Made by a program: the position numbers and the translations under genes. A stretch of DNA of 64,000 nt, from the NCBI GenBank assembly GCA_041739465.1, contig JBGSNX010000069.1:1-64000 (forward strand), in the 5' to 3' direction. The notes beneath the pieces are model-generated. The model saw nothing but the letters and a program-made list of their open reading frames with translations. It was not told where the DNA came from and ran no database searches. Positions 50,648 to 60,429 of the stretch are shown in pieces (the first letter of the stretch is position 1; every line of letters begins with the position of its first letter). Source of the stretch: BOKV01 sp041739465. Its GTDB lineage: Bacteria; Pseudomonadota; Alphaproteobacteria; Rhizobiales; Rhizobiaceae.

Positions 50648-51937
50648 TTAGGAAGAGACGCGCTCAATCTTTGCGCCGCAGCCGGTCAGTTTTTCTTCCA
50701 GCCGTTCAAATCCCCGGTCCAGATGATAGACGCGGTTGACCGTTGTCTGGCCTTCCGCGACCAGTCCGGCAATCACCAGCGAAACCGAGGCGCGCAGGTC
50801 GGTTGCCATGACCGGGGCACCGGTCAACTTGCCGACACCCGTTACAATTGCGCTTTGGCCTTCAAGGCCGATACGCGCACCCAAACGCGCCAATTCCTGC
50901 ACATGCATGAAGCGATTTTCAAAGATGGTTTCAGTGATGCGCGAAACCCCTTCGGCGCGCGTCATCAAGGCCATGAATTGCGCTTGCAGATCGGTGGGAA
51001 ATCCGGGGAAAGGCTCGGTCGTCACATCAACCGGCTTGATGCCTGACCCGTTGCGCGACACGCGAATGCCCTCGTTTGTCGGCTCAACATGCACGCCTGC
51101 GCGCACCAGCACATCCAGCGCATTCTGGAGCAATGCAGGCTGTGCACCCTTGAGCAACACGTCTCCGCCCGTCATGGCCACCGCCATGGCAAATGTTCCT
51201 GTCTCGATGCGATCGGGCAGCACGGAATGGCGCGCGCCATGCAGTGCTTCCACACCATCTATGACAATGGTCCTGGTTCCTGCGCCGCTGATCCTGGCGC
51301 CCATGGCATTGAGGCAACGGGCAAGATCCTCGACTTCCGGTTCGCGGGCGGCGTTGTCCAACACGGTCTGGCCATGCGCAAGGCTTGCTGCCGTCATGGC
51401 CACATGGGTTGCGCCCACCGACACTTTGGGAAAACGGTAGCCGGTGCCTTTGAGGCCTTTCCTGGCAGAAGCCACAACATAACCAGCTTCCACATCCATT
51501 GTGGCACCCAACGCTGTCAGGCTTTCGAGGAACAGGTCCACCGGGCGGGTGCCGATGGCGCAGCCGCCGGGAAGCGAAACCTTGGCCTCGTGCATGCGGG
51601 CCAGCAATGGCCCGATGACCCAGAAACTGGCGCGCATCCGCGAAACCAGTTCGTATGGCGCAACGGTATCGACGATTTCGCCGGCACGAAAATGAATGGT
51701 GCGGCCCTGCCCGCCATTTTGACCCTTTTTCTTGCCCTCGACTTTGTAGTCAACGCCATGATTGGTCAGGATGCGGATGAGCGACTCGGTGTCGGCAAGG
51801 TGCGGAACATTTTCAAGAATCAGCGGCTCGGATGTCATCAACGCGCTGATCATCAGCGGCAATGCGGCATTCTTGGCCCCGGAAATAGGGATTTCACCGT
51901 GGAGCTTGCCGCCTCCGGTGACGATGATCTTGTCCAT
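50648..51937 (-). CDS. murA: UDP-N-acetylglucosamine 1-carboxyvinyltransferase
   Basis: First committed step of peptidoglycan synthesis: transfers enolpyruvate from PEP to UDP-GlcNAc. 429 residues, EPT fold; the fosfomycin-target Cys126 lies in PGGCAIGTRPVDLF, and PISGAKNAALPL and GFPTDLQAQFMAL are conserved. ATG at 51937 follows AAGGAAC; the frame stays open further upstream without a proper start. Confidence 0.98.
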   Translation of the reverse strand: MDKIIVTGGGKLHGEIPISGAKNAALPLMISALMTSEPLILENVPHLADTESLIRILTNHGVDYKVEGKKKGQNGGQGRTIHFRAGEIVDTVAPYELVSRMRASFWVIGPLLARMHEAKVSLPGGCAIGTRPVDLFLESLTALGATMDVEAGYVVASARKGLKGTGYRFPKVSVGATHVAMTAASLAHGQTVLDNAAREPEVEDLARCLNAMGARISGAGTRTIVIDGVEALHGARHSVLPDRIETGTFAMAVAMTGGDVLLKGAQPALLQNALDVLVRAGVHVEPTNEGIRVSRNGSGIKPVDVTTEPFPGFPTDLQAQFMALMTRAEGVSRITETIFENRFMHVQELARLGARIGLEGQSAIVTGVGKLTGAPVMATDLRASVSLVIAGLVAEGQTTVNRVYHLDRGFERLEEKLTGCGAKIERVSS

Positions 51938-52043
51938 TTTTGTTCCTTGGTCCCGCTGAAGTGCCTGTTGCCCGGCAGACCGCCCGTGTAGCCCAACTGC
52001 TGCATTGCGGCAAGAAGACGACGAAGCCTGCTTGTTGCGGGGG

Positions 52044-52247
52044 TTAATCCAGCTTTTTGTCAGCCGGTTTTGCAGCCGTGCCGCCAGAAAGCCTTGGTGC
52101 CAGCGAATCGGTACGCCGCAGCAGCGCCTTACCGCCGGATACATCTTCGGCGGGAGCCGCCTTGCGGCGCTTCAGGTTTTCCCGCAGCGCATCGCGCAAT
52201 TCCAGGACTTTCCTGTCCTTTGTCCTTTTTTCATTCGAGTCAGGCAT
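52044..52247 (-). CDS. small charged conserved-type protein, unknown
   Basis: A 67-residue very basic and helical protein (DRKVLELRDALRENLKRRKAAP). It resembles short rhizobial proteins found beside murA. No motif is recognised. It is 106 bp upstream of murA and could be co-transcribed. Confidence 0.6.
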   Translation of the reverse strand: MPDSNEKRTKDRKVLELRDALRENLKRRKAAPAEDVSGGKALLRRTDSLAPRLSGGTAAKPADKKLD

Positions 52248-52368
52248 TGTTTTCCCCTAAGGTCGGCCCGTGGCCTGATCACCCGGCAATGAAGCTGTTG
52301 CCATTTGCCGCTTTGACTTGCACTTGGACAACCCGTGTGGCAATAGGCTCGCGGTTCACAAGGCCGAT

Positions 52369-52443
<75 letters not shown>

Positions 52444-52473
52444 TTCTTGATCTCACGGCAGGTCACACCCTCT

Positions 52474-52824
52474 TCAGGCGAAGAACCGTTCCCAAAGGGC
52501 AAGGCCCCAGACGCCGGCTGCAATCAGGATGGCCATCAGCACTGCTGCCGAGCCGCAATCCTTGGCGATGCGCACAAGTTCATCTGAATCGCGGGTAACC
52601 CGGTCTGCGACCTTTTCGATGCCGGTGTTGAGGAACTCGATACACAGCAGCAACAGGACCGAAGCCCAAAGCGCCAGCAACATGCGTGGCTCATGCGTCA
52701 GCAGCGGGGCGGCTGGCAATGACAGCAGCAACAGGATCAATTCCTCGCGCAGGGCCGCCTCACGGCCAAAGCCGAACCTGATGCCTGCCAATGAGTTGAA
52801 GAACGCCGCAACGATGCGCTTCAT
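52474..52824 (-). CDS. dgkA: diacylglycerol kinase
   Basis: Small trimeric inner-membrane kinase, 116 residues, three TM helices. Catalytic motif ALWASVLLLLCIEFLNTGIEKVADRV has the conserved Glu-x-x-Asn-T-A/G-I-E-x-x-x-D pattern. It recycles diacylglycerol from periplasmic glucan or lipid metabolism. ATG at 52824; longer frame from 52947 lacks a natural leader. Confidence 0.93.
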   Translation of the reverse strand: MKRIVAAFFNSLAGIRFGFGREAALREELILLLLSLPAAPLLTHEPRMLLALWASVLLLLCIEFLNTGIEKVADRVTRDSDELVRIAKDCGSAAVLMAILIAAGVWGLALWERFFA

Positions 52825-52852
52825 GCCATTTCCCCCCACATATCCTGCCGGT

Positions 52853-54235
52853 TCATTCCTCGCGGAATGCCTTGGCGAAACTGTCCTGAACCGGGCGGAC
52901 CAGATATTCAAGGAAGGTGCGGTCGCCCGTCTTGATGAACGCATCAACCGGCATGCCGGGCTGGATCTGCCCCGGTTCGATTTCCGCCGGGAGATCGCCT
53001 GAAATCTCGAGGCGCGCGGTGTAATAGGGTTCGCGCGTGTTGGGATCGAGCAACCGGTCAGCGGAGATATAGCTCACTTTTGCCGCCACTTCGGGGGTGG
53101 TGCGGGCATTGAGCGCGGTGAAGCGCAAATTGGCTTCCTGGCCAACCTTCACGCCGTCCACATCCTGCGGAAGCACCTTTGCGTCAATGATAAGATCATT
53201 GGAAGTTGGCAGCAGTTCCAACACCGGTTCACCTGGCTTGATGATGCTGCCAACGGTATTCTTGGACAGTTTGACGATGATGCCGTCATCGGGCGCGCGT
53301 ATCTCCGAGCGGGCAAGAATGTCGTCACGGGTCAGCAATTGCTCGCGCAGGTCACCAATTTTGGCGCGTAACTCGTTCACTTCGGCAGAGGCTGCTTCGC
53401 GCCGTTTCGCTTCAAGGCCCGCCCGTTGTTCGGCAAGTTCGGCAATTGAGGATTTGCGCTGGCCGATATTGGCAGTGATGCTGCCGAGCGCGCCCAGTGA
53501 ATCCGCTTCGGCACGCTGCAAGGCATTGTACTGGCTGCGCGGTGTAAGGCCTTTTTTCAGCAGTTCGGCTTTGTCTTTCAATTCGTCGCGAACAACCGCA
53601 AGCTTGCGCTCTTCGGAAGTTTTCTGGATCTGCAAGCCCTCGATTTCCTCATTGGCAGCAATCACCCGCTGTTCGACGGCGGCCAGTTCGGTTTGATGCC
53701 GTTGCAGGCGGTTGGCAAATTCGGCGCGCTGCTGTTCCAGATCCCCTTCGACACCGGCTGTGCGCGCGCTGTTGACCACCTCGGGCGGCAATTCCATTTC
53801 GCTGCGGCCATCGCGCTCAGCCTGTGCGCGGGCGATCTGCGCTTCAGTGCCGATCAATGCGACCACAACCCGGTTGCGGTCGGCTGCCACACGGGTCGTA
53901 TCAATGGACAGCAGTGATTCCCCGGCGCGAACCACCTGCCCTTCCCGCACATGGATTGTTGAAATGATGCCGCCCTCAAGGTGTTCAATAACCTTGTTCT
54001 GGCCTGCAGCTTGCACCACGCCGGTGGCAACCACTGCGCCTGACAACGGCGCCATTGCCGCCCAGATGCCGAAACCTGCAAAGAAAACCAAGGCTACGAT
54101 CGCGCCAAAAATGGTCTGGTTGCCAATGCCGGTCGGCACCTTGTCCTGCCAGTTGCCACTGGCTTGTCCGCGGTCTGAAGACTTGGGTCCGCCCGAAGGC
54201 GCTGCAGGAATTTGCGAGGCGGTCAGCATGTTCAT
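52853..54235 (-). CDS. prtE: type I secretion membrane-fusion protein (HlyD/PrtE family)
   Basis: A 460-residue adaptor with one TM at about residues 45-65, a long coiled-coil region (about 140-300), and lipoyl/beta-barrel parts (IISTIHVREGQVVRAGESLLSIDTTR; SEIRAPDDGIIVKL). The start is an ATG at 54235 that overlaps the PrtD stop (ATGA). Partner of the ABC exporter; neither a TolC-like protein nor a secreted RTX-type cargo lies nearby. Confidence 0.92.
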   Translation of the reverse strand: MNMLTASQIPAAPSGGPKSSDRGQASGNWQDKVPTGIGNQTIFGAIVALVFFAGFGIWAAMAPLSGAVVATGVVQAAGQNKVIEHLEGGIISTIHVREGQVVRAGESLLSIDTTRVAADRNRVVVALIGTEAQIARAQAERDGRSEMELPPEVVNSARTAGVEGDLEQQRAEFANRLQRHQTELAAVEQRVIAANEEIEGLQIQKTSEERKLAVVRDELKDKAELLKKGLTPRSQYNALQRAEADSLGALGSITANIGQRKSSIAELAEQRAGLEAKRREAASAEVNELRAKIGDLREQLLTRDDILARSEIRAPDDGIIVKLSKNTVGSIIKPGEPVLELLPTSNDLIIDAKVLPQDVDGVKVGQEANLRFTALNARTTPEVAAKVSYISADRLLDPNTREPYYTARLEISGDLPAEIEPGQIQPGMPVDAFIKTGDRTFLEYLVRPVQDSFAKAFREE

Positions 54236-55986
54236 GATTGCGGGTCCACTTTCGCGCGCCATTCGGTAGCAGGACTCTTGCCGGGAACAGGTGGCCGGCC
54301 TTGCGGCGGCTTGTCTGGATTGTTCTTGCCGGAATGGCGCTGGAGAATGATGTCGCGTTCGTCATATTCCAGAATTGCGCCATTTTGCATGCGCATGATC
54401 TTGTCGACACCAGCCAGCACCATTTCGCGCTGCGTAATGACAAAAACTGTCACGCCGTTTTTCTTGGCGTCAGCCAGAGCACGCATCAAGGCAAGCTCAC
54501 CGACGCGGTCAAGGCTGGAATTTGGCTCATCAAGCACCAGGATGCGCGGAGAGCCGTACAGCGCGCGTGCAAGTCCGATGCGCTGCTTTTCACCGCCGGA
54601 AATTTGCACCCCGCCGGTGCCGATGACGGTGTCATAGCCGCGCGGCAGTTTCTGGATGAGGTCTTCAACGTGCGCAAGCTTTGCCGCTGCCACGATATCG
54701 GCATCGTCCGGCGAAGGCGCAAAGCGGGAAATGTTCTGCGCCACCGTGCCTGGAACCAGTTCGACATCCTGTGCAAGATAGCCGATGTGCCGGCCAAGGT
54801 CTTCAGGATCCCAGTTGGCAATGTCGTGGCCGTCGATGCGCACATGGCCAGCGCGCGGAATGGCGGCGCCGACAATCATGCGGGCAAGGGTCGATTTTCC
54901 CGATCCCGATGGCCCCAGAACCGCGACCGACTTGCCCGGCTCAAGCACAAAGCTGACACGTGCAAGGATGGGCGGCTTGGCTGGGTCCGCCGGATTGACC
55001 TGCAACAGGTCAACGACTTCCAGATGCCCCTTGGGTGGTGGCAGTTTTGTGTATTGGTCGCGGCGGTCAGCCTTGTCCATGAAAGCGCGGGTTCGCTTCC
55101 AAGCCTGCAAGCCGGAGGCCAGATGGCGCCAGGAGCCGATGATCTGGTCAATCGGTTGCAGGGCGCGACCGGAAATCAGGGACGCGGCGAATATCATGCC
55201 TGCCGTCATTTCGCCCCGCAAAACAAGCATCGCGCCATACCCCAGCATCGCTATCTGCAGGCCAAGCCGTAGAATGCGCGAAAGGCCGGCAAACCAGGCA
55301 TTTTGCCGAGCCGCAATATCGGCAGCCACCAGCGAGCGGGCATGAACGTCACCCCAGCCATTGACGACATTGCTGACCATGCCCATGGCCACGAGGCTGT
55401 CGGCGGTGCGGGCAAGGTATTCGGCGCGTTGGGCGGCGGCGACGGTGAGGTCGCCCTGGTCCTTGTTGGCCTTTGCAAGAGCCATCTGGTTAACTACGGC
55501 GACAATGGTCAGCAGCACCGCGCCACCCAGGGTGAGCCAGAACAGCGCCGGGTGGATCAAATACATGATTGCGATGAAGATAACGCCGAACGGCAAGTCC
55601 AGCAGGCCAAAGACCACCTTGGAAGACAACAAGCCGCGCAGCGATGCGATGTCCCGCAAGGGCTGGGCATTGCCGCCATTTGCCGGACCGGCGCGAATGA
55701 TGGTGCGCAACGCAAGATCGGAAAGGCCGGTGTCGAAGCGTGCGGCGGCCCGATTGGCAATCACTGCTCGCACGACCTCCAAAAGGCCGAACACGACCAA
55801 CGAAAACACCACCAGCAAGGTCAGGAACAACAGCGTGTCGGTGCTTTGTGACGGCAATACACGATCATAGACCTGCAACATGTAGATGGGCTGAGCCAGC
55901 AAAAGCAGGTTTGTCAGCAGCGAAAACGCCGCCAAAATCCAGAGCGTGTTGCGAAAATCGCGTTCCACCTTCTGGATGGTTGTCAT
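54232..55986 (-). CDS. prtD: type I secretion ABC transporter ATPase/permease (PrtD family)
   Basis: A 584-residue fusion of a six-TM export domain (about 1-300) and an ATPase domain. Walker A GPSGSGKSTLA, signature ISGGEKQRIGLARAL, Walker B ILVLDEPNSSLDR and the ITQREMVLAGVDKI region. It lacks an N-terminal peptidase domain, as in the PrtD type. It would export proteins across both membranes with PrtE and an outer channel. GGGGAACG precedes the ATG. Cargo unknown. Confidence 0.93.
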   Translation of the reverse strand: MTTIQKVERDFRNTLWILAAFSLLTNLLLLAQPIYMLQVYDRVLPSQSTDTLLFLTLLVVFSLVVFGLLEVVRAVIANRAAARFDTGLSDLALRTIIRAGPANGGNAQPLRDIASLRGLLSSKVVFGLLDLPFGVIFIAIMYLIHPALFWLTLGGAVLLTIVAVVNQMALAKANKDQGDLTVAAAQRAEYLARTADSLVAMGMVSNVVNGWGDVHARSLVAADIAARQNAWFAGLSRILRLGLQIAMLGYGAMLVLRGEMTAGMIFAASLISGRALQPIDQIIGSWRHLASGLQAWKRTRAFMDKADRRDQYTKLPPPKGHLEVVDLLQVNPADPAKPPILARVSFVLEPGKSVAVLGPSGSGKSTLARMIVGAAIPRAGHVRIDGHDIANWDPEDLGRHIGYLAQDVELVPGTVAQNISRFAPSPDDADIVAAAKLAHVEDLIQKLPRGYDTVIGTGGVQISGGEKQRIGLARALYGSPRILVLDEPNSSLDRVGELALMRALADAKKNGVTVFVITQREMVLAGVDKIMRMQNGAILEYDERDIILQRHSGKNNPDKPPQGRPPVPGKSPATEWRAKVDPQS

Positions 55987-56112
55987 GATCGTTCCCCGTG
56001 AAGGCGTTTGATGGCTGAATCAGCAGCCAGAACAGGTAATAAACCGTCCTGACGCAAAGCTACGGGTTTTGAGCTTAGCGCCCCAACCTTAATTCACAGT
56101 GCATGAAATCGT

Positions 56113-56143
56113 ATAAAAAGTGGCGGCAAACCTGCCGCCACTT
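56113..56143 (-). terminator. intrinsic terminator of mscL
   Basis: Arms AAGTGGCGGCA (56118-56128) and TGCCGCCACTT (56133-56143), followed on the minus strand by a T-rich run (complement of 56113-56119). It starts 12 bp past the mscL stop. Confidence 0.9.
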
Positions 56144-56155
56144 GTGTTTGAAAGA

Positions 56156-56608
56156 CTATTTTTTAGCTGCCGGAGCTTTTGCCTTTGGTGCCGCGGTCTG
56201 GCTGGCAAGGATATCGCGGATTTCGCCCAGAAGGTTTTCCTGCGGGGTTGGGCCTGCTGGTTCTGCGGCGGCTGGTGGCGGCATCAAGCGGTTGATCATC
56301 TTGACCATCATGAAAATGATGAAACCAAGGATGAGGAAGTTGATGATGGCGGTAAAGAATGCGCCCCATGCCAGAACCGGTCCCTGCTCCTTTGCAGCCG
56401 CCAGAGTGGTGGCTGTCACTGCGCTGCTGAGCGGCAGGAAGTAATTGTTGAAGTCGGCGCTGCCAATCATGCCGACGATCGGCATGATCACGTCTGCGGT
56501 CAACGAACTTACGATAGTTCCAAACGCGCCGCCGATGATAACGCCAACGGCGAGATCCATGACGTTGCCGCGCATGATGAATGCCTTGAATTCACTTGCA
56601 AGTGACAT
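56156..56608 (-). CDS. mscL: large-conductance mechanosensitive channel
   Basis: Two-TM inner-membrane channel, 150 residues: N-terminal helix and TM1 (FKAFIMRGNVMDLAVGVIIGGAFG) and TM2 (GAFFTAIINFLILGFIIFMMV), then a Pro/Ala-rich cytoplasmic tail that ends AAPKAKAPAAKK. It opens on osmotic down-shock. A terminator follows. Confidence 0.97.
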   Translation of the reverse strand: MSLASEFKAFIMRGNVMDLAVGVIIGGAFGTIVSSLTADVIMPIVGMIGSADFNNYFLPLSSAVTATTLAAAKEQGPVLAWGAFFTAIINFLILGFIIFMMVKMINRLMPPPAAAEPAGPTPQENLLGEIRDILASQTAAPKAKAPAAKK

Positions 56609-56901
56609 GCTTATCCCCTTTTCAGTTACTGCGTGCCAACTTGCTGAAGACCATCTTGCAGCGCCCGTGCTGGCAATCCGCAGGAAGAATCTCCCAGATT
56701 CCTGCCCACGTCGAACGCTCTATAGCGTTAAGTTTACCTTTCGTTAAGTCGGCAAGTGCCTGCCCTAACGTTTTGACCGCCGATTTGCGGGCCGATGTCT
56801 CGAATCGACAATATGTGGACATGCTGCAAGGCTTGCGACAATGATGTGTTGAGGTCGCAAATGTCGGGATGGCCAACCGGCTTTGCGGGGAGGAATGAGG
56901 C
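56609..56901. other. 293-bp divergent intergenic region of mscL and the sensor kinase
   Basis: No gene found. Promoters of both neighbours should be here. CGTTAAGT occurs twice in direct orientation (56726-56733 and 56742-56749, period 16 bp), followed by an inverted CTAACG at 56765-56770. This could be a binding site for a regulator, not identified. Confidence 0.45.
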
Positions 56902-59900
56902 ATGATTCAGGGTTGGGCCGTTATCGGAACGGCATTTTTATACCTGCTGGCATTGTTTGCCGTCGCCAGCTATGGCGACCGCAGGCGCAGCGACAACGGC
57001 ATTTCAAGCCGCCCGAACATCTATGCATTTTCCCTGGCCATCTACTGCACGACATGGACTTTTTTCGGTTCGGTCGGTCTGGCGGCATCCAGCGGACTTT
57101 CTTTCCTTGCGATCTATGTCGGCCCGATCCTCATAATCACCCTGGGCTATCCGCTTGTTTCGCGCATCATCCAGCTTTCCAAGGCGGAACGCATCACTTC
57201 AATCGCCGACTTTCTGGGCGCGCGCTACGGCAAGAGCGTCCCGGTTGCGGCTGTCGCAACAATCATTGCCGTGGTTGGAACCATTCCCTACATCGCCTTG
57301 CAGCTGAAGGCCGTTTCCACGTCGGTATCTTTGCTGATCGCCCATTATGGCGGACTGGAAATTGCAGCCTTCGGCGCACAGGGCGAAATCTCGATCCTCA
57401 TTGCCATCACGCTTGCGCTGTTCACCATCCTTTTCGGCACGCGACATGCCGATGCGACCGTACTCCAGGATGGCCTGTTGCTGGCAGTTTCGCTGGAATC
57501 CGTCATCAAGCTTGCTGCATTTCTGGCAGTTGGCACGTATGTCACCTTTTTCGTTTTCAATGGGATTGGTGACCTTTGGCAGCAGGCGGTGGCCAATCCC
57601 CAGGTTTCGCAGATGCTGGATCGCGGTTTTGATTATGGCAATTTTGCCATTCTCACCTTGCTCAGCACGCTGGTCTTCCTGCTTCTTCCAAGACAGTTCC
57701 ACGTGACCGTTGTCGAAAATCATTCGCCGGGGGAACTTGTAAGGGCGCGCTGGCTGTTCCCGCTCTACCTTGTCGGCATCAATCTTTTCGTGTTGCCGAT
57801 TGCCGCTGCCGGTCTCATCAAATTCGGGGACAGCGTGACGGCCGACAATTTTGTCTTGCTGTTGCCGATGTCGGGCGGCAGCGAAATCATTTCGATTTTC
57901 ACCTTCCTTGGCGGGCTTTCAGCCGGTGCGGCGATGGTGGTGGTGGCGTGTGTTGCGCTTGCAATCATGATCTCCAACAACCTTGTCCTGCCGCTGATCC
58001 TGCGCCACCAGGAAGCAGACCGCGCCACAGGCTCGGTAGACATGGAACAGTCGATCCTGAAAATCCGGCGCTCGGCAATCATGGTCCTGCTGTTTTTCGG
58101 CTATGTCTATTATCGCACCGCCGACAATTCGCAGGCGCTGGCCTCCATCGGCCTCGTATCGTTTGCCGCCATTGCGCAATTGTCGCCCTCCTTCTTTGGT
58201 GGTCTTTTCTGGGGCAGGGCAAATGCACGCGGCGCAATTCTCGGCATGACCTGTGGCATCGCAGTGTGGACCTACACATTGCTTTTGCCCACGCTGCTTG
58301 ATCCGACGCACTGGCTGATTGCACAGGGCCCGCTGCCATCGGGTATCTTGAAGCCCAATGCCCTGTTCTTCTTCGAACTCTCACCAATTGCAAATGGGGT
58401 GTTGTGGAGTCTTGCCATAAACACCATGGCGCTGATTGCCGGCTCTTTGAGCAAACGCCCCACAGCCTCGGAGACCACACAGTCAAACATTTTTGTGGCG
58501 CAACGGCAGCCGTCGGCAATTTCGCGCCGGTTCGGAGCCGCACGTGTCAACATCGGCGAATTGCAAAAGACAGTGGCGCGGTATCTGGGTTCGCGCCGGA
58601 CAGAGCGGGCTTTTGACGATTACTGGTCGAAACTTGGAAGGCTGCCCAAGGCGAGCGACCCGGTTGACCAGCCATTGCTGCGCTTTTCCGAGCAATTGCT
58701 CGCCAGCGCCATCGGCTCTTCATCGTCCCGGCTGGTGCACACAATCCTGCTCAAACGCCATGAAGTGGCATCACCAGCTTCCATAAAGCTGCTCGACCAA
58801 GCAACGGAAGCAATCCAGTTCAACCGCGACGTCCTTCAGACAGCGCTTGACCAGCTTGATCAGGGGATCACGGTCTTTGATTCCGAGTTCAGGCTGGCAT
58901 TTTGGAACAACCGCTTCCGCAAGCTTCTTTCGCTGCCTTCCAGCGTTGGACAGGCCGGCATTTCAATCAATGACATCGTCAGCCAGATTTCGGCAACCCA
59001 CGGGCTTTCGCAACAGGGCATCGACGATGATGAGTTGGCAGACAGGGTGCTGCATGCCGACCAACCATGGTTGCTGGCGCTCAACGCATCCGAGCGGATT
59101 GTCGAAATCAGAACCGCACCCATGCCAGGCGGTGGCGTGGTTGTGACCTGGCATGACATCACCGACCGAATCCTGGTGGCAGAAGCGCTGCGAGAAGCAA
59201 ATGAAACCCTGGAGCGCCGTGTTGAAGAGCGCACCAGTGAACTCGTCAAGGCCAACCAGAAACTGGAACGGGCGACGCGCGCTGCCGACCAGGCCAATGC
59301 CAGCAAAACCCGTTTTCTGGCGGCGGCAGGCCATGACATCTTGCAGCCGCTGAATGCCGCAAGGCTCTATTCATCCACACTTCTGGAGCGCGTTGAAAAC
59401 AGCAGCGAGGAAAGCCTTGTAAACAACATTGGCAAATCTCTGGAATCGGTTGAGGAAATTCTGGGCGCAGTGCTGGCCATCTCGCGCCTTGACACAGGCA
59501 AGCATGAGAGCAAGCCGATCGCCTATCCGGTTCGCCGTCTGTTTGACCAGATGGAAGTCGAATTTGCCCCGGTGGCGCGCGAAAAGGGATTGGAGTTGAC
59601 GTTTGTGGACAGTTCGCGCTGGCTGCGGTCAGACCCGGCGTTGCTTCGCCGCCTTTTGCAAAACCTTGTCTCCAACGCCATCAAATACACGCCGCATGGT
59701 CGGGTCCTGATAGGGTGCAGACGAGCAGGACCCAATCTGCGCATAGAGGTACTTGATACCGGCATCGGCATTGCGGAGGCGGACCACCGCAGCATTTTCA
59801 CCGAGTTCCGCAGGCTGCAAAGCGGTGCAAAGCAAGCGCCCGGTCTTGGCCTTGGGCTTTCCATCGTCGAGCGCATTGCCCAGGTTCTGGGCCACAAGGT

Positions 59901-60405
59901 CTCGTTGCGTTCACTGCCGGGCAAGGGAACGCGCTTTACTGTCACCGTACCAACCGCCCCCGCGCAAGCTGACACCCTTGTCAGGCTGGAAGACTCGCAA
60001 CGCGTGACCGGGCAGAAACTGGAAGGACTGATCGTTCTTTGCATCGACAACGATGCATCGATCCTCCAGGGCATGGCCGGGTTGCTTGGGCAGTGGGGCT
60101 GTCTTGTGCACACCGCTCTCGACACCGATGGCGCGCTGGCAGCCATCAAGGGCATGGAAGGACGCCCGGACATCGTTCTGGCCGATTACCACCTTGAATC
60201 GGGTACGGGGATTGAAGCCATCGAGGCCATCCGCGCAGCGCATGGAAATGAGACGCCGTGCGTCCTTGTCACGGCAGATCGCTCGCCCTCGGTCAAAGCC
60301 GAAGCTGACCGGTTGGGCGTGGCCATCCTCAACAAGCCGGTTCGCCCGGCAGGTTTGCGGTCTGTGCTGTCGTTGGGACTGGCGAGGCGGGAAGCAGCAG
60401 AATGA
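56902..60405 (+). CDS. hybrid sensor histidine kinase with sodium:solute symporter sensor domain (CrbS-like)
   Basis: A 1167-residue protein. Residues 1 to about 500 are an SLC5-like domain with 12-13 TM segments. A soluble linker follows, then PAS at about 640-760, a coiled coil, HisKA with the phospho-His H811 in AAAGHDILQPLNAARLY, HATPase (LVSNAIKYTP, DTGIGIAEAD, GLGLGLSIVERI), and a receiver domain with D1095 in VLADYHLESGTG. The same architecture is known for CrbS/MxtR-type sensors that tune acetate and other carboxylate use. GGAGG precedes the ATG. Paired with the convergent response regulator and a symporter pair. Confidence 0.93.
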   Translation: MIQGWAVIGTAFLYLLALFAVASYGDRRRSDNGISSRPNIYAFSLAIYCTTWTFFGSVGLAASSGLSFLAIYVGPILIITLGYPLVSRIIQLSKAERITSIADFLGARYGKSVPVAAVATIIAVVGTIPYIALQLKAVSTSVSLLIAHYGGLEIAAFGAQGEISILIAITLALFTILFGTRHADATVLQDGLLLAVSLESVIKLAAFLAVGTYVTFFVFNGIGDLWQQAVANPQVSQMLDRGFDYGNFAILTLLSTLVFLLLPRQFHVTVVENHSPGELVRARWLFPLYLVGINLFVLPIAAAGLIKFGDSVTADNFVLLLPMSGGSEIISIFTFLGGLSAGAAMVVVACVALAIMISNNLVLPLILRHQEADRATGSVDMEQSILKIRRSAIMVLLFFGYVYYRTADNSQALASIGLVSFAAIAQLSPSFFGGLFWGRANARGAILGMTCGIAVWTYTLLLPTLLDPTHWLIAQGPLPSGILKPNALFFFELSPIANGVLWSLAINTMALIAGSLSKRPTASETTQSNIFVAQRQPSAISRRFGAARVNIGELQKTVARYLGSRRTERAFDDYWSKLGRLPKASDPVDQPLLRFSEQLLASAIGSSSSRLVHTILLKRHEVASPASIKLLDQATEAIQFNRDVLQTALDQLDQGITVFDSEFRLAFWNNRFRKLLSLPSSVGQAGISINDIVSQISATHGLSQQGIDDDELADRVLHADQPWLLALNASERIVEIRTAPMPGGGVVVTWHDITDRILVAEALREANETLERRVEERTSELVKANQKLERATRAADQANASKTRFLAAAGHDILQPLNAARLYSSTLLERVENSSEESLVNNIGKSLESVEEILGAVLAISRLDTGKHESKPIAYPVRRLFDQMEVEFAPVAREKGLELTFVDSSRWLRSDPALLRRLLQNLVSNAIKYTPHGRVLIGCRRAGPNLRIEVLDTGIGIAEADHRSIFTEFRRLQSGAKQAPGLGLGLSIVERIAQVLGHKVSLRSLPGKGTRFTVTVPTAPAQADTLVRLEDSQRVTGQKLEGLIVLCIDNDASILQGMAGLLGQWGCLVHTALDTDGALAAIKGMEGRPDIVLADYHLESGTGIEAIEAIRAAHGNETPCVLVTADRSPSVKAEADRLGVAILNKPVRPAGLRSVLSLGLARREAAE

Positions 60406-60429
60406 TCTTGGCAGCGTGAAGCTGACCAG

